A program made the translations under genes and the position numbers. DNA of 64,000 bases from Arthrobacter sp. Soil736 (GTDB lineage Bacteria; Actinomycetota; Actinomycetes; Actinomycetales; Micrococcaceae). A model generated the notes under the pieces. It made no database searches. It saw only the letters and a program-made list of their open reading frames with translations, and had not been told where the DNA came from. The stretch is from contig NZ_LMSB01000034.1 of NCBI RefSeq assembly GCF_001428005.1, positions 398,388 through 462,387 on the forward strand, written 5' to 3'. Below are positions 1 through 9,238 of this stretch, piece by piece (position 1 is the stretch's first letter; each line of letters opens with the position of its first letter).

Positions 1-1137
1 CCCCGCCGCGGACTCCACCACCTCGAAATCTTCGCCACCCCCGACCAATACGAACACCTCCTCACCGTCATGAACACCGCCACCAACCCCCGCACCCAAG
101 CATCAGCCAGCACCGCCACAGGCACCACGGCAGGGAACAGCGAGGAGGTCCGCGCCGAGAACGGCACCACCACGGACACACCCACGGATACGGACGAAGG
201 CACGGACGACGGCATGGCCGCCGGACCCCACACCGGACCGGGGTTCGGCCCCGAAGCCGAAACCGCCGCCGCCGACGCACCCCTCGAGCGCCGCACCCGG
301 CCCCAACAACTCCTCGACGGCCTCGTCGGCGCCTGCAAAACCGCCCTCGCCACCGGAACCCTGCCCGCCACCGGCGGACTCCGCCCCCAGGTCATGGTCA
401 CCATCAGCTACCAGGACCTCCTGAACCGCCTCGAAACCACCGCCACCAACGGACCCCGCTACACCACCACCGGAAACCCCAGCCCCACCAGCGGCAACCA
501 CCCCGAGCCCCCGGCAGGAAAACACGCCGGGTCCACCGCCGGCGGCCAACTCGGATTCACCACAAACGGCCACCCCGCCTTCCCGGCAGGCCACCTCCCG
601 GCGTCCGCTGCGGGCGGGCTTCCAGGCACCACGACCGGCACCGGAACGTTCACCTTCACCGGGCCCGTCACCCCCGCCACCATCCGCAAAATCGCCTGCG
701 ACGCCGACATCATCCCCGTCCTGCTCGGCAGCGAAGGCCGCATCCTCGACATCGGCCGCACCACCAGAATCTTCCCGCCCCACATCCGCAAAGCCATCAC
801 CGCCCGCGACCAAGGCTGCACCTTCCCCAACTGCACCATCCCCGCCCCCTGGTGCGAAGCCCACCACCGCAAAGCCATCACCGCCCGCGACCAAGGCTGC
901 ACCTTCCCCAACTGCACCATCCCCGCCCCCTGGTGCGAAGCCCACCACACCACCTACTGGTCACACGGCGGACCCACCAGCACCGAGAACGGCACCCTCC
1001 TCTGCACCCACCACCACCACCTCATCCACAAAGAACAATGGCAAATCCACATGCAAACCGGCATCCCCTGGTTCATCCCGCCACCCCACATCGACCCCCA
1101 ACAAACACCCCGCCGCAACCACCACCACCGACTATGA
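1..1137 (+). CDS. DUF222/HNH endonuclease family protein, 5'-truncated by window edge
   Basis: The reading frame is open from base 1, so the true start lies upstream. The visible part is the end of a DUF222 region, a Thr/Pro/Gly-rich linker (about codons 150-215), and a C-terminal HNH nuclease domain. The HNH core shows the CTFPNC...WCEAHH cluster, then a Gly-Gly-Pro turn, an Asn in TENGTLLC and a final THHHHLIH motif, as in the 13E12-repeat/DUF222-HNH proteins common in Actinobacteria. A 27-residue segment beginning RKAITARDQGC and ending CEAHH occurs twice in a row, so the first half of the nuclease core is doubled. The family role is unproven (putative DNA endonuclease, often multicopy). 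The duplication may inactivate the protein or simply be tolerated. Confidence 0.85.
   Translation, partial: PRRGLHHLEIFATPDQYEHLLTVMNTATNPRTQASASTATGTTAGNSEEVRAENGTTTDTPTDTDEGTDDGMAAGPHTGPGFGPEAETAAADAPLERRTRPQQLLDGLVGACKTALATGTLPATGGLRPQVMVTISYQDLLNRLETTATNGPRYTTTGNPSPTSGNHPEPPAGKHAGSTAGGQLGFTTNGHPAFPAGHLPASAAGGLPGTTTGTGTFTFTGPVTPATIRKIACDADIIPVLLGSEGRILDIGRTTRIFPPHIRKAITARDQGCTFPNCTIPAPWCEAHHRKAITARDQGCTFPNCTIPAPWCEAHHTTYWSHGGPTSTENGTLLCTHHHHLIHKEQWQIHMQTGIPWFIPPPHIDPQQTPRRNHHHRL
787..948 (+). repeat. Perfect 81-bp in-frame tandem duplication in the HNH core
   Basis: Copy 1 is 787-867 and copy 2 is 868-948. The copies look identical base for base and keep the frame, adding 27 residues that include both Cys positions and the first His pair of the HNH motif. 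Confidence 0.95.
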
Positions 1138-1170
1138 ACCCCGGAACCCACAGTCGGCTGCCGCGCAAGG

Positions 1171-2193
1171 CTACCGCCGCCCGATGACCACCGTCGCGTC
1201 CAGTTGCTCCGAATAGGCAATGCGGGGCGTCAGGCCGCCCTGGGTCATGGCCATCGCGGTCTGCCGGGCCTGACGGCGGCTCGTTTCAATGAGCAGGTAC
1301 CCGCCCGTCCGGAGCCATACAGGGGCTTGCGCGATTACCCTTCGCTGGACGTCGAGCCCGTCGGGCCCTCCATCGAGCGAAACCCGCGGCTCGTGAACCC
1401 GGGCTTCGTGGGGCATGCTGCTGATGGACGCGGTGGGCACATATGGCGCGTTGACCGCCAGAATGTCAACGCGCCCTCTCAGCCTGGCCGGCAGCGCCGC
1501 GTAAAGATCGCCTTCATGGACGTGGCCGCCTGCCGGGACAACGTTGCCGCGGGCGCAGCGCACTGCGGAGGGATCGACGTCGGCGGCATGCAACTCGATG
1601 CCCGTGACTGCGGCGGCCAACGCAGTAGCCACCGCGCCCGAGCCACAGCAAAGGTCCACGACAATCCGCTCCGGCCCCGCAGCGAATGGCCTGGACCGCG
1701 CTCCGATTCCCGACGCCACCGTCATTCCTGCGGCGTCAGTTGGGGAGGCGACTCCCGCGTTAACCGAAGGGACGGGCTGAAGCACAGCCGACGGGCTGGC
1801 CGCCTCCACGGGCGCGATGGCGTGCGCCCTTGCTTGTGGGTCGGCTGAACGTCGGTCGGCTGAACGTGGGACCGGTGAATGTCGGTCGGCACCATCCGGA
1901 CCGGAAGCTAGGGCCGCTAACAGCGCGGCCGCCTCGCTGACGAGGAATTCCGTGCGCCGGCGCGGTACGAAAACCCCCGAGTCCACGGCGATCCGCAGGC
2001 CGCAGAACTCCGCCCAGCCAAGGATATGTTCAAGCGGAAATCCGCCAACCCGCCGTTCGACGGCGGCGGCCAACTCACTTGGGCAGAAGGGTGCGGCAAA
2101 GAGGAGATCGGCTTCGTCTTCGGCGAAGACACAGCCCGCGGCGCGGAGCCGGGCGATGACAGTGGAACGGGTCAGGGAGGGGTGAACGGGCAT
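1171..2193 (-). CDS. HemK/PrmC-related N5-glutamine methyltransferase (TIGR03704-like)
   Basis: A 340-aa class I SAM-dependent methyltransferase. The SAM-binding motif I is visible as VVDLCCGSGAVA, followed by an acidic end of strand 2 (AADVDPSAV). The substrate motif is NAPY, not the NPPY of true PrmC/HemK; NAPYVPT followed by EPRVSLDGGPDGL is typical of the PrmC-related family of unknown substrate. Between the N-terminal helical domain and motif I there is an Ala/Ser/Pro-rich insert of about 65 residues, partly encoded by a 15-bp tandem repeat. The start at 2193 is chosen because AAGGA lies 7 nt upstream; an in-frame ATG at 2232 lacks this. It probably methylates a Gln in a protein, but the target is unknown. 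Confidence 0.85.
   Translation of the reverse strand: MPVHPSLTRSTVIARLRAAGCVFAEDEADLLFAAPFCPSELAAAVERRVGGFPLEHILGWAEFCGLRIAVDSGVFVPRRRTEFLVSEAAALLAALASGPDGADRHSPVPRSADRRSADPQARAHAIAPVEAASPSAVLQPVPSVNAGVASPTDAAGMTVASGIGARSRPFAAGPERIVVDLCCGSGAVATALAAAVTGIELHAADVDPSAVRCARGNVVPAGGHVHEGDLYAALPARLRGRVDILAVNAPYVPTASISSMPHEARVHEPRVSLDGGPDGLDVQRRVIAQAPVWLRTGGYLLIETSRRQARQTAMAMTQGGLTPRIAYSEQLDATVVIGRR
1836..1890 (-). repeat. 15-bp imperfect tandem repeat inside the methyltransferase gene
   Basis: Units at 1836-1850, 1851-1865 and 1866-1880 plus a partial unit to 1890 follow GTCGGTCGGCTGAAC on the plus strand. On the coding (minus) strand they give the Arg/Ser/Ala/Asp-rich part of the low-complexity insert. 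Confidence 0.75.
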
Positions 2194-2416
2194 GGATGCG
2201 TCCTTCGGTTGAACGATGGGCGCTCCATGCATCGACTAGCCCCGGTGGTTCGGTCGGCAGCGGGCAGGGAGAACCCAGGCTGGCATTGCGTGAATCGTTC
2301 TCACCTCCCGGAGTCTTCAAAACGGCTTCTTCAGAACAGTTCAGGGCCTCAAGTAAGCCCGTCGAAAGACCATGTTATCTGACGCCAATGCCGGCAATTC
2401 TTGGCAGGATTGGACG

Positions 2417-3469
2417 ATGACCCGCAGCGACAATCACACTCTCATCTGGACCGGCTCATACACCGCGGATAGTGGAGGCCACGGGGCCGGCATCGGAGCT
2501 GTCTCGGCTAATCCTGATGGAACACTCACCTGGCTGGGCACGGCCGCGAAGGCGGACTCGCCGTCGTTCATTGCAGTCCACCCGTCGCTTCCCGTGGTCT
2601 ACGCCGTCGGCGAGACTGCCAAAACCGTCCAGGCGTACCGCCGGAGGGGAGAATTCGGGCTCGAAGCGGTTGGTGAACCGTGGGCCGCCGGCGAGGCTGC
2701 GTGCCACGTTGCCGTCGATCCGGAGGGCAGGTTCCTGATGGTTGCCTGCTGGGGCGACGGCCAGGTGCTGCTCTACGAACTGGATACCGACGGCGGCATG
2801 ACAGCCCGCTTTTCGGCGGCACCGTCTGTGGACCCCCACCGTGACGAAGAGAGCGACGGCGGACGTCCGAGCCGTGCCCACGCAAGCCTGATGCTGGCCG
2901 ATGGCAGGATCATGACAACCGATCTCGGCCACGACCTGCTGCGCGTGTGGAACTACGTTCCCCGGGCCGGACTTGCTGTGGACCACGAGGTGGTGCTTCC
3001 GAAGGGCAGCGGCCCTCGGCACCTCGTGCAGCATCCCGGCGGAACCGTATTCGTGGTGTCCGAGTACTCCATCGAGGTTTTCGCCGCGCGGGCTGCGTCC
3101 GGCGCCGGACGGTTCGAACTTGTCAGCAAAGGCCCGGCAACGGCAGGCGGAGCCCAGGAAGGTGACTCGGCAGCGGAGATTGCACTCTCCCCCGGCGGCA
3201 AACATGTGTATGTGGGAGTCCGGGGTTCCAACCGGATCTGCGTGCTGGAGGTCGGCGGAACATCCGGGCAGCTTCGCCCCGTCATGGACTACGCCAGCGG
3301 AGGGGATTGGCCGCGGCACCACCTGGTCCGCAACGGCTGGCTTCACATCGCCCACGAACGCTCCCACGACGTGACAACTTTCCGCCTTGATCCCGAAACC
3401 GGGCTGCCAGGCGATGTGCACCACCGGCTCGTGGCGGGTTCCCCCACGGCCTTGGTTGTGGCAAGCTAA
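2417..3469 (+). CDS. Lactonase family protein (YkgB/6-phosphogluconolactonase-like beta-propeller)
   Basis: About 350 residues with repeated blade-like segments (SFIAVHPSLPVVYAVGE, CHVAVDPEGRFLMVAC, RHLVQHPGGTVFVVSEY, EIALSPGGKHVYVGVRG), as in the seven-bladed lactonase/Pgl propeller family (PF10282). That family hydrolyses 6-phosphogluconolactone or related sugar lactones in the cytoplasm. No signal peptide is evident. The start at 2417 (MTRSDN) is preferred over 2372 because the protein then begins just before the first blade and GGCAGGA lies upstream. The neighbour on the same strand is a secreted amylase, which fits a sugar-metabolism role, but they are separated by a regulatory-looking palindrome and are probably not one operon. 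Confidence 0.8.
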   Translation: MTRSDNHTLIWTGSYTADSGGHGAGIGAVSANPDGTLTWLGTAAKADSPSFIAVHPSLPVVYAVGETAKTVQAYRRRGEFGLEAVGEPWAAGEAACHVAVDPEGRFLMVACWGDGQVLLYELDTDGGMTARFSAAPSVDPHRDEESDGGRPSRAHASLMLADGRIMTTDLGHDLLRVWNYVPRAGLAVDHEVVLPKGSGPRHLVQHPGGTVFVVSEYSIEVFAARAASGAGRFELVSKGPATAGGAQEGDSAAEIALSPGGKHVYVGVRGSNRICVLEVGGTSGQLRPVMDYASGGDWPRHHLVRNGWLHIAHERSHDVTTFRLDPETGLPGDVHHRLVAGSPTALVVAS

Positions 3470-3507
3470 ACCAAATCGACAAACCCAATACAGGATTCGT
3501 CACTCCT

Positions 3508-3535
3508 ATTACAACGACGCGTAAGCCGTTGTAAT
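3508..3535. promoter_or_regulatory. 9-bp inverted repeat upstream of the amylase gene
   Basis: ATTACAACG (3508-3516) and CGTTGTAAT (3527-3535) are perfect inverted copies separated by 10 nt, centred about 100 nt before the amylase start. The ACAACG/CGTTGT half-sites resemble LacI-family half-operators, but the wide spacing is unusual, so a 5'-UTR hairpin is also possible. Confidence 0.6.
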
Positions 3536-3624
3536 GATGACTTCTGGGGCCGGGGCAGGTCGCCACGCAGGTTCATCCGGATGGACCGGGCCAAGCAGAG
3601 TCGCTTAGCGGAAGGTTTTCAGCC

Positions 3625-6411
3625 ATGTTCACCAACCCTGTCCAAATCCTCCCCCGTGCCGCCGCGGCGGCGGCCTCAATCTTTGTCCTGCTGGCAGCAG
3701 CCGCACTCCCCGCCCAAGCGGCACCGGGCACAACGGCACCGGGCACAGCGGGGCCGGGATCGCCATCAGGTGACCAGCCGCCGTCGGGCGCCCTGCGGGC
3801 TCCGGTAACTGACGAGAACTTCTACTTCGTCATGGCGGACAGGTTCAGCAACGGGACCACGGCCAACGACGACGGCGGCCTCGGCCCGGATCCGATGGTG
3901 TCCGGCTTCGATCCCCAGCGCAAAGGTTTTTACAACGGCGGCGATCTGAACGGGCTGCTCGACAAGATCGACTACATCCAAGGCCTCGGGACCACGTCCA
4001 TCTGGCTGACGCCCAGCTTCAAGAACAAGGCCGTCCAACCGGAGGACAACTCCGCCGGCTACCACGGGTACTGGGTCACGGACTTCACCCGGATCGACCC
4101 CCACCTGGGCACCAACGCGGAGCTGAAGGCGCTCATCGACGAGGCCCACTCGCGCGGGATGAAGGTGTACTTCGACATCATCACCAACCACACGGCGGAT
4201 GTCATCGGGTACAAGGAAGGCGCCCGCACCGGCTACGTGTCCAAGGACAAGGAGCCCTACCGCACAGCCGCCGGGGCGGTCTTCGATGACCGCGACTACG
4301 CCGGCCAGACCGGCTTCCCGGAACTCGACGCGGAGCGGTCCTTCCCCTATACGCCGGTGCTCGACCCGGCGGAAAAGAACCTGAAGGTTCCCGCCTGGCT
4401 CAACGATCCCACGCTGTACCACAACCGCGGGGACACCACCTTTGCCGGTGAGAACTCCTCCTACGGCGACTTCTTCGGCCTGGATGATCTGTTCACCGAG
4501 CACCCCAAGGTTGTCGACGGCATGAAGGACATCTACAAGACGTGGATCCGGGATTTCGGCGTTGACGGCTTCCGGATCGACACGATGAAGCACGTCAACG
4601 ACGAGTTCTGGCAAGAGTTCGGCCCCGACGTCCTCAACTATGCGAAGGAACAGGGCAAGAACGAGTTCTTCATGTTCGGCGAAGTCTTCGACACGTCCAA
4701 GAGCTTCACGTCGCAGTTCACGACGCGCAACAGCATGCAGGCCGTGCTGGACTTCCCGTTCCAGGACGCCGCCCGCAATTTCGCGTCCCGAAGCCAGGAC
4801 GCCAGGCAGCTGGAAACCTTTTTCGACGGGGACGACTGGTACACCGATGCCGACTCCAACGTCTACCAACTGCCCACCTTCCTGGGCAACCACGACATGG
4901 GCCGGATCGGCAGCTTCATCAGCTCGGACAACCCCGACGCAAAGGATGCCGAACGCGTGGCCCGTGACGAACTGGCCCACGAACTGATGTACTTCTCCCG
5001 CGGCAACCCGGTGGTCTACTACGGTGACGAGCAGGGCTTCACCGGCCCTGGCGGGGATCAGGACGCCCGCCAAACGCTCTTCGCCAGCAAGGTGCCGGAA
5101 TACCTCGACGACGACCTGCTCGGCACCGACGCCACCCATGCCACCGACAACTTCAACACAGGGCACCCGCTGTACGGCAAGATCAGTGAACTGGCGCAGC
5201 TGACCAAGGACCATCCCGCCCTTCGCGACGGCGCCCACCAGCACCGGTACGCAGCGGCCGGCCCCGGCATCTACGCGTTTTCCCGCACTGACGCGACGGA
5301 CCAGCGGGAGTACGTGGTGGCACTGAACAACAGCGAGCAGCCCCGGACGGCGGCTGTCCCCACGTACATCGCGAAGCGCAATTACAGCCTCATCTACGGG
5401 GATGCAGTTGCCGACTCCAAGACCTCCGCGGACGGCAGGCTGACCGTCACGGTTCCGCCGCTGTCGGCGGTCGTCTACAAGTCATCGGGCCGGATTCCGA
5501 AAGCCAAGGCGGCACCCGCCGTCTCTCTTCAGGCGCCCGTCCCCGCAGCGGCCACCGCAACCTCCCAGGGTGACAACGGCCGGATGCAGGTGACCGCCGA
5601 CGTCGGCGGTACTTCGTTCTACGAGGTCACCTTCGAGGCGAAGAAGCCCGGCGGACAGTGGGAGCCTATCGGCACGGATGACACCGCCCCGTACCGCGTC
5701 TTCCACGATGTCGCAGGGCTCAGCCCGGGTGCCACCGTGGAGTACCGTGCCGTGGCACTTGATAACGCGGGCCACACATCGGTGAGCAGCGCACGGGCCG
5801 CAACGGTTCCGGCACCCGTGCTGACCATCCAGCAGCCGGCGGAAGGCAGCACTGTCCAAGGGAAGGTGGAAGTGGCTGCCACGGCGGATCCGGAAAAGGC
5901 CAGCCACGTGGTGGGCTTTGAACGGAGCGTGGCCGGGGGCCCGTGGACTGCCGTCGGCGAGGCCGATTCATCCTCGCCCGCCTACACGGTGACGGACGAT
6001 CTGGCCGCGCTGAACCTGGCGGACGGCACCGGGGTGCGCTACCGGGCGACGATGTCCGGCCCCGGTTTCAACGTGGTCAGCGGCGTGCGGACCGTGCTGG
6101 TCGGCGCCGCACCACAGCCTGAATCCGTCACGGTGGTGGGCAGCCTCAACAGCGAAATGGGCTGCCCGGACGACTGGCAGCCCGCGTGCGAGTCGGCGTT
6201 CATGACGCTGGACCCGGCCAGCCGCACCTGGAAACTGACCTCGGACCTTCCCGCGGGCCAGTATGAATTCAAGGCCGCCATCAACGGTTCCTGGGACGAG
6301 AACTACGGCCAGGACGGCGCGCCCAACGGGTCCAACATCCAGTTGAATCACGACGGCGGTCCGGTCACCTTCCGGTACGACCACACCACGCACGTGATTA
6401 CTGCAGAATGA
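3625..6411 (+). CDS. Secreted GH13 alpha-amylase-type glycosidase with C-terminal accessory domains
   Basis: 928 residues. A Sec signal peptide (about 1-32, ending LPAQA) precedes a GH13 catalytic barrel. Catalytic residues are visible: nucleophile Asp319 in GVDGFRID, acid/base Glu353 in FMFGEVFD and Asp424 in FLGNHDMG. After the barrel and its C-domain (to about residue 620) come two beta-sandwich, Ig-like segments (about 635-725 and 730-830). A final module of about 95 residues (PESVTVVGSLNSEMGCPDDW...) matches the X25/BaPul-like starch-binding fold found in bacterial pullulanases and amylases. It likely cleaves extracellular alpha-glucans to maltodextrins. GGAAGG lies about 9 nt before the ATG. 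It converges on malQ with only 13 nt between stop codons. Confidence 0.9.
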   Translation: MFTNPVQILPRAAAAAASIFVLLAAAALPAQAAPGTTAPGTAGPGSPSGDQPPSGALRAPVTDENFYFVMADRFSNGTTANDDGGLGPDPMVSGFDPQRKGFYNGGDLNGLLDKIDYIQGLGTTSIWLTPSFKNKAVQPEDNSAGYHGYWVTDFTRIDPHLGTNAELKALIDEAHSRGMKVYFDIITNHTADVIGYKEGARTGYVSKDKEPYRTAAGAVFDDRDYAGQTGFPELDAERSFPYTPVLDPAEKNLKVPAWLNDPTLYHNRGDTTFAGENSSYGDFFGLDDLFTEHPKVVDGMKDIYKTWIRDFGVDGFRIDTMKHVNDEFWQEFGPDVLNYAKEQGKNEFFMFGEVFDTSKSFTSQFTTRNSMQAVLDFPFQDAARNFASRSQDARQLETFFDGDDWYTDADSNVYQLPTFLGNHDMGRIGSFISSDNPDAKDAERVARDELAHELMYFSRGNPVVYYGDEQGFTGPGGDQDARQTLFASKVPEYLDDDLLGTDATHATDNFNTGHPLYGKISELAQLTKDHPALRDGAHQHRYAAAGPGIYAFSRTDATDQREYVVALNNSEQPRTAAVPTYIAKRNYSLIYGDAVADSKTSADGRLTVTVPPLSAVVYKSSGRIPKAKAAPAVSLQAPVPAAATATSQGDNGRMQVTADVGGTSFYEVTFEAKKPGGQWEPIGTDDTAPYRVFHDVAGLSPGATVEYRAVALDNAGHTSVSSARAATVPAPVLTIQQPAEGSTVQGKVEVAATADPEKASHVVGFERSVAGGPWTAVGEADSSSPAYTVTDDLAALNLADGTGVRYRATMSGPGFNVVSGVRTVLVGAAPQPESVTVVGSLNSEMGCPDDWQPACESAFMTLDPASRTWKLTSDLPAGQYEFKAAINGSWDENYGQDGAPNGSNIQLNHDGGPVTFRYDHTTHVITAE

Positions 6412-6424
6412 ACGAGTTGAGGTC

Positions 6425-8662
6425 CTAGCCGCGCAGCGACTCCTCCACGGCGGCCAGGAGCGAGTTGAACCGCTCGTTGTCCGCCAGGCTGTCAATCAGG
6501 ACGGATTGGCCGTCGGAATCAGCCAGCGGCACCTGCCAGTTCGGATATTGGGCCGACGTGGTCCCGGGCTGGTTCTGCACGCGGCGTTCGCCCACGGCGT
6601 CCACGAGCGCCACACCGAGCAGGACCGACGGGGACTGCGCGAGCAGGCGGTGCAGCGCCTCGATCCTCTCTTGCTCGGTGCCCGGCTCGTCGGCGGGCAG
6701 GAGGCCGCGATGCCGGAGCAGGGCCATCATTTTCTCCAGCTTGGCGTTGTGTTCCAGGCGTTCTTCCTCCGCGGACCGCTCCAACAGGCCCAGCCCGCTT
6801 CGCAGGGTCACGTGGTCTCCGGCGAGATAGCCCGCCGTCGGCGGGAGGTCGTGCGTGTTCACACTGGAGAGCGCCTGTACACGGTACCGTTCCGGCGGAA
6901 GCGGGGCATCGCCGTCGTTCTCAAACCACAGAATGGAGGTGCCCAGAATGCCCCGTGCCGCGAGGTAATCGCGGACCCAGGGCTCGAACGTGCCCAAATC
7001 CTCCCCGATCACCACGGCTCCGGCGCGCTGGGCCTCCAGCGCGAGGATCCCGATCATGGCGTCGTGGTCCAGGCGGACGTAGGCACCGTCCGTGGGCGAG
7101 TTGCCCTCGGGCACCCACCAGAGCCGGAAGAACCCGAGAATGTGGTCCACCCGGATCCCGCCCGAATGCCGCAGCACGGTTGCCAGCATCTCCCGGAATG
7201 GCTGATAGCCGGCTTCAGCCAGGCGAGTTGGATGCCAGGGTGGCTGGTGCCAGTCCTGCCCCAACTGGTTGTACATGTCCGGCGGCGCGCCCACGCTGAC
7301 GCCGGCTGCGAGGACTCCGCGCAGCGTCCAGGCGTCGGAGCTTTGGAGATCCGCCCCGACGGCGAGGTCATGGACAACGCCGAGACGCATCCCTGCACGC
7401 CTGGCCGTCGCCTGGGCGGATTCGAGCTGTTCGTCGCAGAGCCACTGCAGCCACCGGTGGAAGTCGATCCGTTCCGAGAGTTCGGTCCTCAGCTTCACAA
7501 GCAGCGGCGATCCGAGCGCCGCTGCAGGGTCCGTCCAAAACGGGTCATCGGCGTCGAGGTCCTCCCGCACGGCACACCAGAGGGCGAAGTCGTCCAGGCC
7601 CGCGCCGGCCGCGCGGCAAAAGACCTCAAATGCCTGCTGACGGGACGGCGAACGGCGGGCTTCATAGAGCAGTTCCAGCGCTGCCAGCTTGGCGGCGTAC
7701 GCCTTGTCCCGGTCCAGCCGGTTGGTGTCCTTGTTCAGCTTCCGCGCCTGTTTACTAAGGCTGTGGATGACTGCCTGCGTCTTCGGCTTCAGGTAGGCGA
7801 GCTCCGGAATCGCCTCGATCCTCAGGTAGAGCGGGTTGAAGAAGCGCCGCGTGGACGGCGAGTACGGGGAGGGCTCCAGCGGCGGCACGGGTTCCGCCGC
7901 GTGCAGGGGGTTCACGAGCACGTAGTCGGCGCCGTGAGCACCTGCGAGCGTGGCCAGTTCGGCGAGGTCCGCGAAGTCGCCGATGCCCCAGGACCGCTTC
8001 GAACGCACGGAATAAAGCTGCGTGGCCAGGCCCCAGCCGCGGCGCTCCTCCAGCGCGGCGGCCGTGGACAGCCGGGCCGGAACCACCACCAGCGTGGCCT
8101 CTGCAACCTTGCCGTCGGACTCAGCCCGCAGCGTGTGCCATCCTTGACCGGTGTTGTCCGGCATGTCGAACGTGGCCCGGCCGATGGTCACGCCGTCCAC
8201 GACGCGCGGCTCCACCCAGATGTCCTCCTGCGGTGCGACGAGTTCCCGTCCGTCCTCCGTGTAGACCGTCACCCGCACCGGGGCACCGTGCCGGACATGG
8301 ACCGGCACCAGCGCCGGTCCGCCTTCCTGAACCGCGACGGCGGGCGGCAGCATCCGCCGCCAAGGCGCCAGCTCCGCTTCGGCCAGTGCCGCCTCGATGA
8401 GCTGGTCCGTGTGGGCCTGCACGCCCAGGGCGGCCAGGACGCGGATCAGGGTGGCCGGCGCAACTTCGTGCGGATGCCCGTCCCAGCCCTGGTACGACGT
8501 CTCCACACCGTGGACCTCTGCCAGCCAACGCAACAGATCGAGGCTGACGGGATCGGCGTGCCCAGCATCAGCTTGCCCGGGTGCGGCGCCTGGAACCGTC
8601 TGGTTGGCGGCTGGATCGGCGGGTGTTCCGGAGGATGCCTCGTGCTGGCTGGGAGCCTTCAT
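6425..8662 (-). CDS. malQ: 4-alpha-glucanotransferase
   Basis: 745 residues, the long actinobacterial/enterobacterial type of MalQ (GH77). An N-terminal beta-sandwich region of about 150 residues precedes the GH77 barrel. The nucleophile Asp lies in GGIRVDHILGF, the acid/base Glu in VVIGEDLGT, and the third acid in NTHDLPPTAGY. It transfers 1,4-alpha-glucan chains between maltodextrins in the cytoplasm and so processes products of the convergent secreted amylase. The first about 30 residues are Ala/Pro/Gln-rich and probably disordered. The start at 8662 has GAGGCGGA upstream. Confidence 0.93.
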   Translation of the reverse strand: MKAPSQHEASSGTPADPAANQTVPGAAPGQADAGHADPVSLDLLRWLAEVHGVETSYQGWDGHPHEVAPATLIRVLAALGVQAHTDQLIEAALAEAELAPWRRMLPPAVAVQEGGPALVPVHVRHGAPVRVTVYTEDGRELVAPQEDIWVEPRVVDGVTIGRATFDMPDNTGQGWHTLRAESDGKVAEATLVVVPARLSTAAALEERRGWGLATQLYSVRSKRSWGIGDFADLAELATLAGAHGADYVLVNPLHAAEPVPPLEPSPYSPSTRRFFNPLYLRIEAIPELAYLKPKTQAVIHSLSKQARKLNKDTNRLDRDKAYAAKLAALELLYEARRSPSRQQAFEVFCRAAGAGLDDFALWCAVREDLDADDPFWTDPAAALGSPLLVKLRTELSERIDFHRWLQWLCDEQLESAQATARRAGMRLGVVHDLAVGADLQSSDAWTLRGVLAAGVSVGAPPDMYNQLGQDWHQPPWHPTRLAEAGYQPFREMLATVLRHSGGIRVDHILGFFRLWWVPEGNSPTDGAYVRLDHDAMIGILALEAQRAGAVVIGEDLGTFEPWVRDYLAARGILGTSILWFENDGDAPLPPERYRVQALSSVNTHDLPPTAGYLAGDHVTLRSGLGLLERSAEEERLEHNAKLEKMMALLRHRGLLPADEPGTEQERIEALHRLLAQSPSVLLGVALVDAVGERRVQNQPGTTSAQYPNWQVPLADSDGQSVLIDSLADNERFNSLLAAVEESLRG

Positions 8663-8852
8663 TTATGTCCGCCTCGTCTGTTGATCGGCCCGAACTTACA
8701 GTGCTGCCCGCTGCGGCCGGCCGCTTCTCAGCGTGGGGCGCAACTGTTGGTTCCGATTATTGCAGGGCGACGCCGGGCGGGGTCCAGAGCTACGGGGCGT
8801 GACGCGCGTTGCGGCCGCAAAGCAAACTTGGGCGGATGATTAGCTAGGATGC

Positions 8853-9233
8853 ATGGAATCAAGATTTGTCCGCTACCAGGCAACCACGCCCAATGGCCGT
8901 GGAAGCTACCCGGGCATCTTCGCCCTAGCCAATGGTTTGGCAAACGGCGGCAGCCTCAGCAGCGAAGACTGGGCTTCCTGGCGGTGCGCAAACGATCATT
9001 ACGACGCCGCATATGTGGACCCTTCGACTGTGGATGAATCAATCTACGACCGTGCGATCAATCCTTCAGCACAGTCATGGTTCAAGAGCACAGCCACTCA
9101 TCTCTTGGTTGGCCTAGAGTTTTACACGGATCTTCTACGCCGCTATGCCATTGAGTGGCAGGTGCTTTATTCGAATGATCCAGGAATCCTCCTGTACGAA
9201 GACGGCGTCCAGATAGTCGTCGCGCCTCATTAG
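8853..9233 (+). CDS. Hypothetical protein, 126 aa
   Basis: I do not recognise the family. The protein is soluble and acidic, rich in Trp and Tyr (SSEDWASWRCANDHYDAAY, SAQSWFKSTATHLL, EFYTDLLRRYAIEW) and ends in a beta-like IVVAPH. No signal peptide or membrane segment is visible. Codon use looks less GC-biased than the flanks, which may hint at recent acquisition. It stands 5 nt before the next unknown gene on the same strand, so the two are probably co-transcribed. Confidence 0.65.
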   Translation: MESRFVRYQATTPNGRGSYPGIFALANGLANGGSLSSEDWASWRCANDHYDAAYVDPSTVDESIYDRAINPSAQSWFKSTATHLLVGLEFYTDLLRRYAIEWQVLYSNDPGILLYEDGVQIVVAPH

Positions 9234-9238
9234 CAGGG

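Noticed and set aside
6506..8839. A 777-codon open frame on the plus strand opposite malQ
   Set aside because: It mirrors the codons of malQ on the other strand, is rich in Arg/Gly/His without recognisable motifs, and has no ribosome-binding site. Such frames are expected at this GC content.
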